Notes under the pieces: model-generated
What the model was told of the DNA's origin: nothing
What the model saw: only the letters and a program-made list of their open reading frames with translations
The model's database searches: none
Made by a program: the position numbers and the translations under genes
From: Tautonia sociabilis
Lineage (GTDB): Bacteria > Planctomycetota > Planctomycetia > Isosphaerales > Isosphaeraceae
Assembly (NCBI RefSeq): GCF_003977685.1
Contig: NZ_RYZH01000056.1
Span: forward strand, 1 to 39,409
DNA length: 39,409 nucleotides
Direction: 5' to 3'
Part shown: positions 1 through 7,598 of the stretch, piece after piece
Numbering within the stretch: position 1 is the stretch's first letter
Layout: each line of letters starts with the position of its first letter

Positions 1-589
1 CCCGCCAGTACGGCGGGTAGCTGATGACCGGCGGCTCGAAGCCGAAGAAGGGCTCGTCGACCACGCCGAACAGCGGAGGAGGGTAGAGGAACCCCGGCGC
101 CCCTCCCGGCACCGGGCCGATCGGCAGGTAGGTCGGCGGCGGATCGCCCCCGACCGCGCCGTAGGTCGGCGCCAGGAACGGGGCCGGCATGATGGGAGGC
201 GCCAGGGACCCCGGCGCGATCGCCCCCCGGGCCGCGATCTCGTGCGCGGCCATCGTGTCGATCGTCAGCTCGTCGTCGAAGGGAACGCCCGAGGCGATCG
301 CCGTCCGGATCGCCGCGTCGTAGATCACCTTCGTGCCGACCACTCCGCGCAGAACGGCCCGGCCCCCCCGATCGAGGACGGCAATCGGGTACGGCGCCGT
401 GACCGGGTTGCTCGCGATTGCCTCCCGGAGCGCCTCGACCGGGCGACGCGCCGGCCTCACCGGCGCCGAGAGCGGCGGACGCGGGGCGAGTTGCCCGATC
501 GCCGGGGCTTCCCCCGTCCCGAGCAGCCCCGCGGCCGAGAGAGTGCCGCCGAGGGCGAGGAGCGAAACGGGCCGCCGATGCCTCGTCAT
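1..589 (-). CDS. Secreted BON-domain-like protein, C-terminus outside window
   Basis: The reading frame is open from an ATG at 589 to the window edge (196 residues visible, no stop). A GGAGG about 5 bases upstream supports this start. Residues 1-30 contain a short hydrophobic stretch typical of an export signal. Residues about 45-100 resemble a BON domain (a small alpha/beta fold often found in periplasmic or membrane-binding proteins): a helix ending in IASNP, a strand pair (PIAVLDRGG then AVLRGVVGT), a second helix, and a final strand. From about residue 105 the chain is Pro/Gly/Tyr-rich with motifs such as PPPTYLP and YPPPLF, suggesting a disordered or cell-wall-associated tail. A second BON protein lies at 2912-3139. 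Binding partner unknown. The BON assignment rests on pattern and is moderate; the gene itself is near certain. Confidence 0.75.
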   Translation of the reverse strand, partial: MTRHRRPVSLLALGGTLSAAGLLGTGEAPAIGQLAPRPPLSAPVRPARRPVEALREAIASNPVTAPYPIAVLDRGGRAVLRGVVGTKVIYDAAIRTAIASGVPFDDELTIDTMAAHEIAARGAIAPGSLAPPIMPAPFLAPTYGAVGGDPPPTYLPIGPVPGGAPGFLYPPPLFGVVDEPFFGFEPPVISYPPYWR

Positions 590-993
590 GGGGAGCCTCC
601 GGCCGGGGCGGGGGTGGGGCTCTCGGAATCGCTCCCGACTCCCGAGGAGAGCCCGGGCCCACCGGCCGAGTCTATCGGCGGCCCGACTCGGGCGGCAAGC
701 TCCCCCGGCTCGGCGACACTTGGCCGATCACGCGGGTGCCATTCATCGGGGATCTCCCGGGATCGGCACGGCCCGGCCGCCGACCCGCCTCCGGCCGGGG
801 GACGAGGGCGGCGGGCCGGTGTCGCGATGACACCCGAGAAGACGATCGATCTCCGGCGCTCGATTCCGGTCTCGGCGTTCGATTTCCGGTCCGGGCGTAA
901 ACCAAGGGCCACCGATCCCCCGCCAGGCCGACGACCCGTCGCCGATCCGATCTCGGACGTCGGATCCGGGGGCCTGACTCTCCCCGGCCCTCG
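590..993. other. Intergenic region, 404 bp
   Basis: It lies between the start of the BON-like gene and the stop of the transglutaminase-like gene, both on the minus strand. Apart from the candidate promoter at 669-698 I see no gene, repeat or RNA. Open frames here are the long spurious frames expected at this GC content. Confidence 0.6.
669..698 (-). promoter_or_regulatory. Candidate sigma-70-type promoter for the BON-like gene
   Basis: On the minus strand TTGCCG (693-698) and TAGACT (669-674) are separated by 18 bases. Each hexamer matches the consensus at 4 of 6 positions. Transcription would begin near 661, leaving a leader of about 70 bases before the ATG at 589. The same TTGCC/TAnnnT pattern recurs in front of other genes here, which raises its credibility. 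Confidence 0.45.
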
Positions 994-2550
994 TCAGTTC
1001 ACCTGGATCGGGTCCAGCGACAGCGACGAGAAGACCCGGACCACATCCAGGAACTGGGCGTAGGGGGAGACGCCGTCGAGGCTGGTGGCGTTGAGCTTCA
1101 GGTGGGTGGCGTCGACGTCGGTTTGGTTCAGGGCGGCGTCGACGGCGACCCAGCGGTTGTTCACGTAGACCTCGTTCCACATGTGGAAGCCGAAGCCGCC
1201 GAGTTGTTCGGCGTAGAGCAGGCCGATGACGACCCGGCTGGGGATGCCGGCGGCCCGGCACATGGCGGCGGTGAGCACGGCGTGCTCGGAGCAGTCGCCG
1301 GAGAGGTCTCGGGCCACGTCCTTGGCGGTGGCGAAGGCGGTCTCGAAGTTCTTCTCGCGGAGGTTGTCGGCGACCCAGTGGGTGATCGCCACCGCCCGGG
1401 ACCACGGGTCGGGGCCGGCCTGGGCGATCGCCCGTCTGGTGAGGGAGACGACCTGAGGATCCTCGCTGTTGATCATCGGGTTGGCGGCCAGGTATTCCGG
1501 CTCGACCGAGTCTCGGCCGGCGGGGCCGTCCTGGGGCCCGGAGGTGCGGACCTGCAGCAGGATGGAGCCGTCGGCCCCTCGGCGGATCGACTGACGGGAG
1601 TCTGCCGGGAAGATGTCCTCCGGGCGGTCGTCTCCCGAGAGGGAGACGCGGTAGATGGCCGATCGCGAGGCGGCCGGGTTGCTCAGCCGTCGGGAGACGG
1701 GCACGATCGACGCCTGGACGATGTCGAACGCCCCGCCGCCGGGGGCCGTCGCCCCCTGCTTGGTGGTGCGATAGGTGACGATGCCGCCGAAGGCCTCGGT
1801 GCGGCTCTTGAAGATCTGGCCGTCGGCGTCGGCCCAGTAGGTCGCCTTCATGCCCGGCAGCGGCTCGCCGTCCGGGCCGAAGACCGTCGCGTCGACTCGG
1901 AGCAGCGACATCGTCACCCCGCCGCCGAGCTCGACATCCTCCATTCCCCTGGCCTCCATCACCGTCAGGCCGACCTGATTGAGGTCGGGGATGAAGGTCT
2001 TGACCTCTCGGCGCTGGCCCGGCTGCATCGGCTCATGGGAGAGGCTTAGCTCGGGCCCGTAGGGCCCCCGGACGTCGTCCGGCCAGGGCAGCTCGACCCG
2101 TCGGCGCTGGCCGCCGGCCTCCAGCGTCAGCGGCAAGACCCCGTTGACCGCATCCCCCGAGACGCGCGTCTCGTTCGGCCCGACGAGGCTGCGGGCGTCA
2201 AGCCGGAGCACCTGGCCGTCGAGCGTCTCGATCGTGCCGTAGCGGGTGGCGATGGTCACGTCGTCGTTAAGCCGCTTGATCTTCAGCTGGGAGTCGACCT
2301 GCACGCGCAGCAGCTCCCGGCCGTCCGCGGCTCGGACGGGCTCGACCCGGAGGTGGATGTGCCCCACCTTCCGACCGGCGATGTAGACGGCATCCCAAGC
2401 CTCCCTCGCCCTCGGTCGATCGGCCTCCGAAGCCTCTTGCGGCCGAGGGGACGGCGCGGCTGGAGTCGGCGGCACGGACCCCAGCAGCAGCGCCAGCGCC
2501 GCGACAACGGCGGCCGACAGCCTCCGGGAGGCCAGTTGGGTCCCTCTCAT
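994..2550 (-). CDS. Exported transglutaminase-like superfamily protein
   Basis: The ATG at 2550 was chosen because it begins a clear signal peptide (MRGTQLASRR, then a hydrophobic Ala/Leu run, PPTPA around residue 31) and has AGAGGA upstream; the frame stays open to 2826 but the extra residues are low-complexity. The product is 518 residues. The middle is beta-rich with no recognised domain. The C-terminus is a transglutaminase/cysteine-protease-like core with the full triad: Cys420 in GDCSEHA, His456 in GFHMWNEVY, and Asp471 in AVDAAL. The family catalyses thiol-dependent amide chemistry, either crosslinking or hydrolysis, and the signal peptide puts it in the periplasm or outside. Substrate unknown. 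No partner gene is adjacent, so no operon context helps. Confidence 0.88.
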   Translation of the reverse strand: MRGTQLASRRLSAAVVAALALLLGSVPPTPAAPSPRPQEASEADRPRAREAWDAVYIAGRKVGHIHLRVEPVRAADGRELLRVQVDSQLKIKRLNDDVTIATRYGTIETLDGQVLRLDARSLVGPNETRVSGDAVNGVLPLTLEAGGQRRRVELPWPDDVRGPYGPELSLSHEPMQPGQRREVKTFIPDLNQVGLTVMEARGMEDVELGGGVTMSLLRVDATVFGPDGEPLPGMKATYWADADGQIFKSRTEAFGGIVTYRTTKQGATAPGGGAFDIVQASIVPVSRRLSNPAASRSAIYRVSLSGDDRPEDIFPADSRQSIRRGADGSILLQVRTSGPQDGPAGRDSVEPEYLAANPMINSEDPQVVSLTRRAIAQAGPDPWSRAVAITHWVADNLREKNFETAFATAKDVARDLSGDCSEHAVLTAAMCRAAGIPSRVVIGLLYAEQLGGFGFHMWNEVYVNNRWVAVDAALNQTDVDATHLKLNATSLDGVSPYAQFLDVVRVFSSLSLDPIQVN

Positions 2551-2725
2551 CGGCGGGATCCTCTTCGGGAAGGGCTCGGTTCGGGATCGGATTCGGATCG
2601 ACCCGGCGTGAGGCGGGACGGCCGACCGATGGCCGATCGGGCCTCGAGGCGAGGTCGGATCGGCGATCGGGGGAGCGTCGATGCGTCCCGGTCCGGGGCC
2701 GTTGCTCCGACGACGGCGCGCGCCC

Positions 2726-2754
2726 ACTATGGTCCATCCCCGGTGGGGAGGCAA
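2726..2754 (-). promoter_or_regulatory. Candidate promoter for the transglutaminase-like gene
   Basis: On the minus strand TTGCCT (2749-2754) and CATAGT (2726-2731) are 17 bases apart, each matching the sigma-70 consensus at 4 of 6 positions. It is the best candidate in the 361-bp region 2551-2911, but the leader to the ATG at 2550 would be long (about 170 bases). Confidence 0.35.
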
Positions 2755-2841
2755 CCCGAACCGGTCCGGCCAATCGACGGGGGACATCGCGAGACAGGGG
2801 ACGAGATCGTTGGGGAGGGGAAGCAAATGGAGAGAGGGGGA

Positions 2842-2890
2842 GCCCCCGGCGGGGCCGGGGGCGTCGGTCGTCGTCCCCGGTTTCCCGGGG
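2842..2890 (-). terminator. Paired GC-rich hairpins after the small BON gene
   Basis: Two hairpins lie in the 70 bases after the BON gene stop at 2912. Arms 2842-2850 and 2854-2862 are a perfect 9-bp inverted repeat with a GGG loop. Arms 2875-2880 and 2885-2890 are a perfect 6-bp repeat with a 4-base loop. There is no T-run, so this is a hairpin-type end rather than a classical intrinsic terminator. Confidence 0.4.
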
Positions 2891-2911
2891 CCGGGACGTC
2901 CGATGCGCGAA

Positions 2912-3139
2912 TCAGGAGACGAGGATATTCATGTCGAACCGATCACTCGGCAGCAGTTCCAGCGCCGCGTAGAGTGCCAGTTGCTTGGTGTGATACGAGG
3001 GCACCCGGCCCCGGACCACGAACCGTCCCTGAACCTCCTCGACGGCCAGGTCTCGGATCCGCCCGTGGGTTGTCTGCCGGATTGAATGCTCGACTTGCTC
3101 GAGCAGGCTGGTCGAGCCGTCCTCGAAGTTCCTCCGCAT
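2912..3139 (-). CDS. Small BON-domain protein (75 aa)
   Basis: Almost the whole 75-residue product is one BON-type unit: helix (LLEQVEHSIRQ), strand (IRDLAVEEVQG), strand (FVVRGRVPS), helix (YHTKQLALYAALELL) and a final strand (MNILV). There is no signal peptide, so it is probably cytoplasmic or acts as a separate domain. BON domains bind lipids or partner proteins, for example in OsmY-like stress proteins; the role here is unknown. It has its own strong promoter (3367-3396) and a leader of about 220 bases, so it is transcribed separately from the holA unit upstream, and hairpins follow it. The long leader suggests post-transcriptional control (inference). Confidence 0.8.
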   Translation of the reverse strand: MRRNFEDGSTSLLEQVEHSIRQTTHGRIRDLAVEEVQGRFVVRGRVPSYHTKQLALYAALELLPSDRFDMNILVS

Positions 3140-3366
3140 CGTCCATCACTCCTGAGATCTGTGCTGGGAAAGGTGATCGCGAGGTGCTGCGATCCAGGAG
3201 GGAGTCTCACGCTTCCGTGGGGGTGAGCAACGACATTGTGGTTTGCTCCTCCCGGGAATTGCAAGGGAAAAAGCAGTCGGTTGGCCTCTCCGCCCCAGCC
3301 TCGGGGCTGCTCTCGCCCGATTCTCGGACGGCCGACGACGGTTCGGGCGGCGTGCCCGGCTGTCAT

Positions 3367-3396
3367 ATTAAACGGGGTGTGGCGGGGCCGTGTCAA
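3367..3396 (-). promoter_or_regulatory. Near-consensus sigma-70 promoter of the small BON gene
   Basis: On the minus strand a perfect TTGACA (3391-3396) is followed after 18 bases by TTTAAT (3367-3372), 5 of 6 matches to TATAAT. The -35 box overlaps the last bases of the preceding gene (stop at 3393-3395). The start point would be near 3360, giving a 5' leader of about 220 bases. The surrounding AT-rich bases stand out against the GC-rich context. Confidence 0.7.
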
Positions 3397-3716
3397 TCGC
3401 CCCCGCGACGATCCTCGGCAATTGGGTCGGGATGGCTCGGTCGGCCAGGCGGGAGGGAGGTCGGCGACCGGGCCGGGATGGTTGATTTGGGCAATTCCTG
3501 GGCCAGTTTTCCCAGCGCATCGCGGTCCCAGCGGGAGGCCGGGCCCTTCCAGCGGTCCCAGAACGGGCCTCGGCCTCCTCCCGTCAGCTCGCTGAGGCGC
3601 CCAAGGTTGTAGCCGAGTTGCAGCAGGTCGCGGGGATCGGGCTCCTCCCGGTCGACCAGCTCCCGGATTTTGGCCACGCAATGCGCAATCGAGTCGTCGA
3701 TCGTTGGTTCGCTCAT
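3393..3716 (-). CDS. Small conserved-looking hypothetical protein behind holA
   Basis: A 107-residue product that I cannot assign. The first 75 residues look like a compact helical domain (MSEPTIDDSI, helix with CVAKIRELVDREE, then DPRDLLQLGYNLGRLSELTG and a Trp-containing segment, WDRWKGPASRWDRDALGKLA). The tail is Pro/Arg-rich and probably disordered. It starts 27 bases after the holA stop, so it is probably co-transcribed with holA. No signal peptide or membrane segment. A regular hydrophobic pattern and the short spacing favour a real gene; function unknown. Confidence 0.6.
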   Translation of the reverse strand: MSEPTIDDSIAHCVAKIRELVDREEPDPRDLLQLGYNLGRLSELTGGGRGPFWDRWKGPASRWDRDALGKLAQELPKSTIPARSPTSLPPGRPSHPDPIAEDRRGGD

Positions 3717-3743
3717 GGGTCGGCGTCTCCCGCCTCGACTCGG

Positions 3744-4751
3744 TCAATCGCGGCGAGGTCGGGCCAGGTCGACGACCAACCGCTCCAGGACCGATCGCTC
3801 GTCCAGCGTCGACGATCCCTTCAGCGCCAGGTCCGTCTCCAGCAGCAGGGCGGGCAGCCGATCGACCCGCTCGGGGCCGAGATGCGCGTGCTGGCGGCCG
3901 ACCTTCTCGATGTCCCGGGGCCAGACGCCGGCCCGTTTGCAGGCGTCGGCCAGGTCTCGGCGGGCCCGACGGAGGGCCCCGGCGTGATGCACCTTCCGCA
4001 GCGAGATGGCCAGCGCCGCCAGCAGCCGCTGAGGAGCCTCGCCGGACGCGAGCAAGCGGTCGAGCACTCCCAGCGCCCCGGGGGCGTCCCCCGAGGAGGC
4101 CCGGTCGATCATGTCCCAGACCTCCAGGACCCGGCCGGCGCCGACCATCTTCGCCACATCGTCCCGGGCGATCCCCTTCCCCTCGCCGACGAAGGAGGCC
4201 AGCTTGTCCACCTCAGCCGCCAGCAGGCCCGGCTCCGGCCCGACCAGCTCGATCAGCAGCCGGGCGGCGTCGGCCGGGAAGCCCAGCCCCCATCGCGTCG
4301 ACGCCAGGCGGCTGAGCCAGCCGGCCAGCTCCGACTCCCGGGGCGCCTTGCATTCCACCGACACCCCGTGCTGCTCGACGAGCTTGGCCAGCTTCGTGTT
4401 CGACGGCCACGACTTCACCGACAGCACCAGCACTCCCGTCGGGCTCGGCCTCGCCGCGAACGCTTCCAGCTCCTTGCGGTGCGCGGTGACGAACGGATCC
4501 GCGTCCTCGACGATCGCCACCCGTCTTGGCGCCAGGAACGGCAGCGTCCGCACCTCGTCGAGCACGGCGGCCAGCTCCGCCTGCGCTCCCGGGAAGCGGG
4601 AGACTCCCAGCTCCTCCTCGCCGCCATCCATCGCCGCCCGCACAATCGCCCGCGTCGCCTCTCTTCGGAGGTAGGCGTCGTCGCCAAAGATCGCATAGAC
4701 TGGCCGGACTTCCCCCGCCCCCTTGGGCCCCATCAATTCAAAGGCGTGCAT
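3744..4751 (-). CDS. holA: DNA polymerase III subunit delta
   Basis: The delta subunit of the clamp loader opens the sliding clamp for loading onto primed DNA. The 335-residue product fits the family in length and order. The N-terminal motif YAIFGDDAYLRREA matches the usual family pattern. A RecA-like fold follows, containing VRTLPFLAPRRVAIVEDAD and GVLVLSVKSW, then the sensor/lid helices with LLAAEVDKLA and a C-terminal helical collar ending in DERSVLERLVVDLA. As usual for delta there is no functional Walker A. I chose the ATG at 4751 (MHAFELMGPK) because family similarity starts just after it; a frame extending to 4835 adds only low-complexity residues. The start lacks a strong ribosome site. 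The small gene at 3393-3716 follows closely. Confidence 0.9.
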   Translation of the reverse strand: MHAFELMGPKGAGEVRPVYAIFGDDAYLRREATRAIVRAAMDGGEEELGVSRFPGAQAELAAVLDEVRTLPFLAPRRVAIVEDADPFVTAHRKELEAFAARPSPTGVLVLSVKSWPSNTKLAKLVEQHGVSVECKAPRESELAGWLSRLASTRWGLGFPADAARLLIELVGPEPGLLAAEVDKLASFVGEGKGIARDDVAKMVGAGRVLEVWDMIDRASSGDAPGALGVLDRLLASGEAPQRLLAALAISLRKVHHAGALRRARRDLADACKRAGVWPRDIEKVGRQHAHLGPERVDRLPALLLETDLALKGSSTLDERSVLERLVVDLARPRRD

Positions 4752-5052
4752 GGGATTGCGGCCGGTTCCGTGGTCCTGCGGGTTTTGCCTGCTCCCTCGA
4801 CCCAGAGCATACCTCCCCGAAGGGCCCGCCGCCAAGCCGGCCGCCGCTGGCCCCGATGGCCGGCGGCTGGGGACGGAATCTCAGGGGCCCTCCGATCGCG
4901 GTCGGGCTGCGGCTGGGGGGCTTGACCGGATGGGGCCGATCGACCGGATGGATGGCCGGCCCGTCGCCTCCGAGGACAGCGGGGACGGCCAGCGGAGGTC
5001 TGTGATCATCAATCCATCGTTGAAGGATTGTTCGGGTGTCCTTGGCCGTTCC
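4752..5052. other. Intergenic region between wecB and holA, 301 bp
   Basis: It lies between the wecB stop and the holA start on the minus strand. It contains the small hairpin at 5010-5030 and an ordinary GC-rich stretch. I see no convincing promoter hexamers, gene or repeat. Confidence 0.5.
5010..5030 (-). terminator. Small hairpin after wecB
   Basis: CAATCC (5010-5015) and GGATTG (5025-5030) form a 6-bp inverted repeat with a 9-base loop, 23 bases past the wecB stop. No T-run follows on the minus strand. It is in the right place for a transcript end but is short. Confidence 0.3.
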
Positions 5053-6237
5053 TCACGCCGCCAACCCCGCCGCTTCCCCAGGTTCTCGGGTGTCTTCGCC
5101 GATTGCCGAGGAGGGATCTTCGGCGGGCAACCCGAACCAATCGGCCAGCGCCCGGGCGATCCGGTCGCTCGCCCGGCCGTCGCCGAAGGGGCTGATCGGT
5201 GCGAGGGGGGGAACCGAGCCGGAGAGGATCGCCTCGGCCTCGGCCACGATCCGATCCGGGTCGGTCCCGACCAGCCGGCAGGCGCCCGCCGAGACCGCCT
5301 CGGGCCGCTCCGTGCGGTCGCGGAGCACCAGCACCGGACGCCCCAGCGCGGGGGCCTCCTCCTGCACCCCGCCGGAGTCGGAGAGGATCAGCCGAGACGC
5401 CTTCATCAGCGCCACGAAGTCCGGATAGCCCACCGGGTCGATCCGGGCCACCCGGTCGATTCCTCCCAGCTCGCGATCGACGACCGCCCGCACCCCGGGG
5501 CTCGGGTGGACCGGGAAGACGACGAGGAGCCCGCGATCCCGGGCCACCAGCGTCCGGACGGCGGCGCAGATCCGGGCCAGCGGCGCTCCCTGGTTCTCCC
5601 GGCGGTGGCTGGTCAGCAGGATCATGCGGGCCGTCCCCGGGGCCGTCGGCGTCGGGATCGGCGTCGGCGGTGCCGAGCGCTCGACCCACCGCAGCGCGTC
5701 GATGACCGGATTGCCCACCACCCGGACGCGAGAGGCCGGGATCCCCTCCCGGATCAGGTTGTCGCGCGCCCAGGGCGTCGGGGCGAAGTGCAGGTCGGCC
5801 AGGCGGGCGGTGAGGACCCGGTTCGACTCCTCGGGGAACGGCTCGGCCGGGTCTCCCGAGCGCAGCCCGGCCTCCACGTGGGCGAACGGGATCCGGTGGC
5901 AATGGCTCGCCATCGCCGCCGAGAGCACCGAGGTCGTGTCTCCCTGGGCGACGACCAGGTCGGGACGGGCCCGGCCCAGCCATCCTCCGATCGCCTCCAG
6001 GCAGCGGGCCGTCAGCGTCGCCAGGTCTTGCCCGGGGCGCATCAGGCCGAGATCGTCATCGGAGCGGAGCCCGAAGTCGGCCAGCGCGCGGTCGAGCAAC
6101 TCGCGGTGCTGGCCGGTGGCGAGCACGATCACCTTGAAGCCGCTGCCCGGCCGTCGCAGGCGACGGATCACCGGCGCCATCTTCACTGCCTCGGGGCGGG
6201 TGCCCACCACGCACGCGACCGTCACCGAGCTTGCCAT
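5053..6237 (-). CDS. wecB: UDP-N-acetylglucosamine 2-epimerase (non-hydrolysing)
   Basis: Interconverts UDP-GlcNAc and UDP-ManNAc, supplying ManNAc units for surface polysaccharide; cytoplasmic. The product is 394 residues, the usual length, with two Rossmann-like halves of a GT-B fold. Family motifs: GTRPEAVKMAP (residues 12-22), VVAQGDTTS, PFAHVEAGLRSGDPAEPFPEE, the hinge TSHRREN, and the UDP-binding LSDSGGVQEEAPALGRPVLVLRDRTERPE. The ATG at 6237 was chosen over one at 6273 because AGGAGAGGGGAG lies just upstream of it. TATCAT at 6294-6299 (minus strand) may be the -10 box, with a poor -35. The gene stands alone; no glycosyltransferases or dehydrogenase are adjacent. A divergent C-terminal tail of about 20 residues carries no motif. 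Confidence 0.92.
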   Translation of the reverse strand: MASSVTVACVVGTRPEAVKMAPVIRRLRRPGSGFKVIVLATGQHRELLDRALADFGLRSDDDLGLMRPGQDLATLTARCLEAIGGWLGRARPDLVVAQGDTTSVLSAAMASHCHRIPFAHVEAGLRSGDPAEPFPEESNRVLTARLADLHFAPTPWARDNLIREGIPASRVRVVGNPVIDALRWVERSAPPTPIPTPTAPGTARMILLTSHRRENQGAPLARICAAVRTLVARDRGLLVVFPVHPSPGVRAVVDRELGGIDRVARIDPVGYPDFVALMKASRLILSDSGGVQEEAPALGRPVLVLRDRTERPEAVSAGACRLVGTDPDRIVAEAEAILSGSVPPLAPISPFGDGRASDRIARALADWFGLPAEDPSSAIGEDTREPGEAAGLAA

Positions 6238-6341
6238 CGGGCCGACTCCCCTCTCCTCTCCCTGTCCGGCCACCGGCCGGAGGATCGGGCGGGATGATAG
6301 GCGAATCGGCCCAGGCGGGACAGGCCAACCGCTTCTCCGGC

Positions 6342-6578
6342 TCAGCCAGACTTGGAGTCGGGGCCGGACCTGGACTTGGGCTCGGCCTTCGAGGACGACG
6401 GCCTGGCCCGGCCGCTGCCGCCGGGCTTCTTCCCGCCGCCATCCTGCGCGTTCACGGTGGCCCAGGCGCGGCGCTCGGCCTCATCCTGGGGCACCCCACG
6501 CTGCTCGTAGCTCTCTTCGATGTGCTCGGCCTTGCGTTTCTGTTTCTCCGTGTATTTGCTCTTGTCGCCGCGAGGCAT
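6342..6578 (-). CDS. Small basic Lys/Gly-rich protein, often annotated as a plasmid stabilisation protein
   Basis: A 78-residue product with a conserved N-terminus (MPRGDKSKYTEKQKRKAEHI), a Glu/Arg helix with YEQRGVPQDEAERRAWATVN, and a basic Gly/Ser/Lys-rich tail. I recognise this as a widespread small family whose database name, plasmid stabilisation protein, has little experimental support. The composition suggests nucleic-acid binding (inference). The ATG at 6578 has GGAG about 9 bases upstream. An in-frame ATG at 6668 (MKPERWIDGS) would give 108 residues and has a weak GAGAG; I prefer the shorter form, as the family begins with MPRGDK. It has no stop-to-start coupling to its neighbours. 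Confidence 0.75.
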   Translation of the reverse strand: MPRGDKSKYTEKQKRKAEHIEESYEQRGVPQDEAERRAWATVNAQDGGGKKPGGSGRARPSSSKAEPKSRSGPDSKSG

Positions 6579-6706
6579 GGCGATGGCTCCGCGTTGAGTG
6601 GCCCTGATGTCGTCCGGATGGGCCCGATGCCACTGGCCAGACCCATCGATCCATCGTTCGGGCTTCATAAGCAACTCTCGGGCCGATCCGCCTCCGTGGG
6701 CCTCGG

Positions 6707-7279
6707 TCAGCGCCCCCCGGGCGTCCGGACGACCGAGAAGGCGACCGTGCGCTTCGTCTCCGGCCTCCCTTCCGCCAGCTCGTCCCGGAGCACGAGGTCG
6801 ACCTCGTAGTCTCCCGGGGGGAACTGCTTCAGTTCGGCGAGGTAGAGCATGAAGGTCGAGACCGGCGGGTGTTCGGACTCGGGCTGGTAGTCGATCGCCT
6901 CGCGATGTTCTTGCAGGACTCGGCTCTCGCCGGCCTTTCGGAGTCGGGCGTCCTGGGTCAGGTGGGCGCGATAAGACACCCTCGCGTCGTCCCCCTTCCC
7001 CTCCTCGACTCGGATGATCGTGTAGTTGAACGGCTCGTAATAGATCTGGAGCTTCTCGTCCCGGGTCAGCTCCGGCACCTCCCGGGGGACGAAGTCCCGG
7101 AATCCTCGGGCGGAGAGGCAGAGGACCGGGTCGGTCAGGTCGGGCCTCCTTGGCTTGGACGGGGTCCCGGCGCCGTCGTCGGCCCGGAGGCCGGCGATCG
7201 AGACGGGGAGGAGCAGCAGCGCGAGCGTCAGGGCCCCTCGTCGGGGTCGGGATCGGGGTCGGGGTCGGTCGAGGGCCAT
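6707..7279 (-). CDS. Secreted hypothetical protein
   Basis: A 190-residue product. The ATG at 7279 begins a signal peptide: basic start (ALDRPRPRSRPRRG), hydrophobic core (ALTLALLLLPVSIAGL), and cleavage around RADDG. The mature part has no domain I can name. It has a conserved-looking core with LSARGFRDFV, DEKLQIYYEPFNYTI and a C-terminal all-beta part with STFMLYLAELKQFPPGDYEVDLVLRD, reading like a beta-sandwich that describes a modified secreted domain. I recall similar planctomycete proteins with the YYEPFNYTI block, without function. A weak promoter candidate (TTGCGG 7394-7399, 18-bp spacer, TACCTT 7370-7375) lies upstream. The frame extends to 7654 but those residues are spurious. Confidence 0.78.
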   Translation of the reverse strand: MALDRPRPRSRPRRGALTLALLLLPVSIAGLRADDGAGTPSKPRRPDLTDPVLCLSARGFRDFVPREVPELTRDEKLQIYYEPFNYTIIRVEEGKGDDARVSYRAHLTQDARLRKAGESRVLQEHREAIDYQPESEHPPVSTFMLYLAELKQFPPGDYEVDLVLRDELAEGRPETKRTVAFSVVRTPGGR

Positions 7280-7598
7280 CGGGTTCGCTCCCGGGTCTTC
7301 CGGTCCGGATCGATGGAAGCGGGGGCCAGGCCCGGAGGTTGGTTCGGGCCCTTCGCCCGCTCGAACCGGAAGGTATCCGGCCCGGGCCCGGCTCCGCAAC
7401 GTCCGGGTGGGGCGGTTCGGGTCGAGGCGACCCGGACGGCTGTGCCGGTCGGGGAGGCCGACCCTCCGGGCCGACGCCCGGCTCGAGCGAGTCGCACCGG
7501 GAAACGTCCGAAAAAGAACAGCGGGTCCCCACGGAGGGGGGCCCGCCTTCCGGAACGGAGTCCGAGCAATGAGCGGCCGAGGAGCCGACGCCCCAGGT
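7280..7598. other. Intergenic region, 319 bp
   Basis: It separates the PEP-CTERM gene stop from the secreted unknown's start, both on the minus strand. It holds the intrinsic terminator at 7511-7546 and a weak promoter candidate at 7370-7399. Nothing else was recognised. Confidence 0.6.
7511..7546 (-). terminator. Intrinsic (rho-independent) terminator of the PEP-CTERM gene
   Basis: Arms 7521-7530 and 7537-7546 form a 10-bp stem (one mismatch on the minus strand) around a 6-base loop. On the minus strand the stem is followed two bases later by TTCTTTTT (7518 down to 7511). It lies 53 bases beyond the PEP-CTERM stop. It is the only hairpin here that I found with a proper T-run. Confidence 0.78.

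Noticed and set aside
2353..3612. 419-residue plus-strand open frame
   Set aside because: Antisense to the transglutaminase-like start, the small BON gene and the holA-linked gene; Arg/Gly/Pro-rich with no domain.
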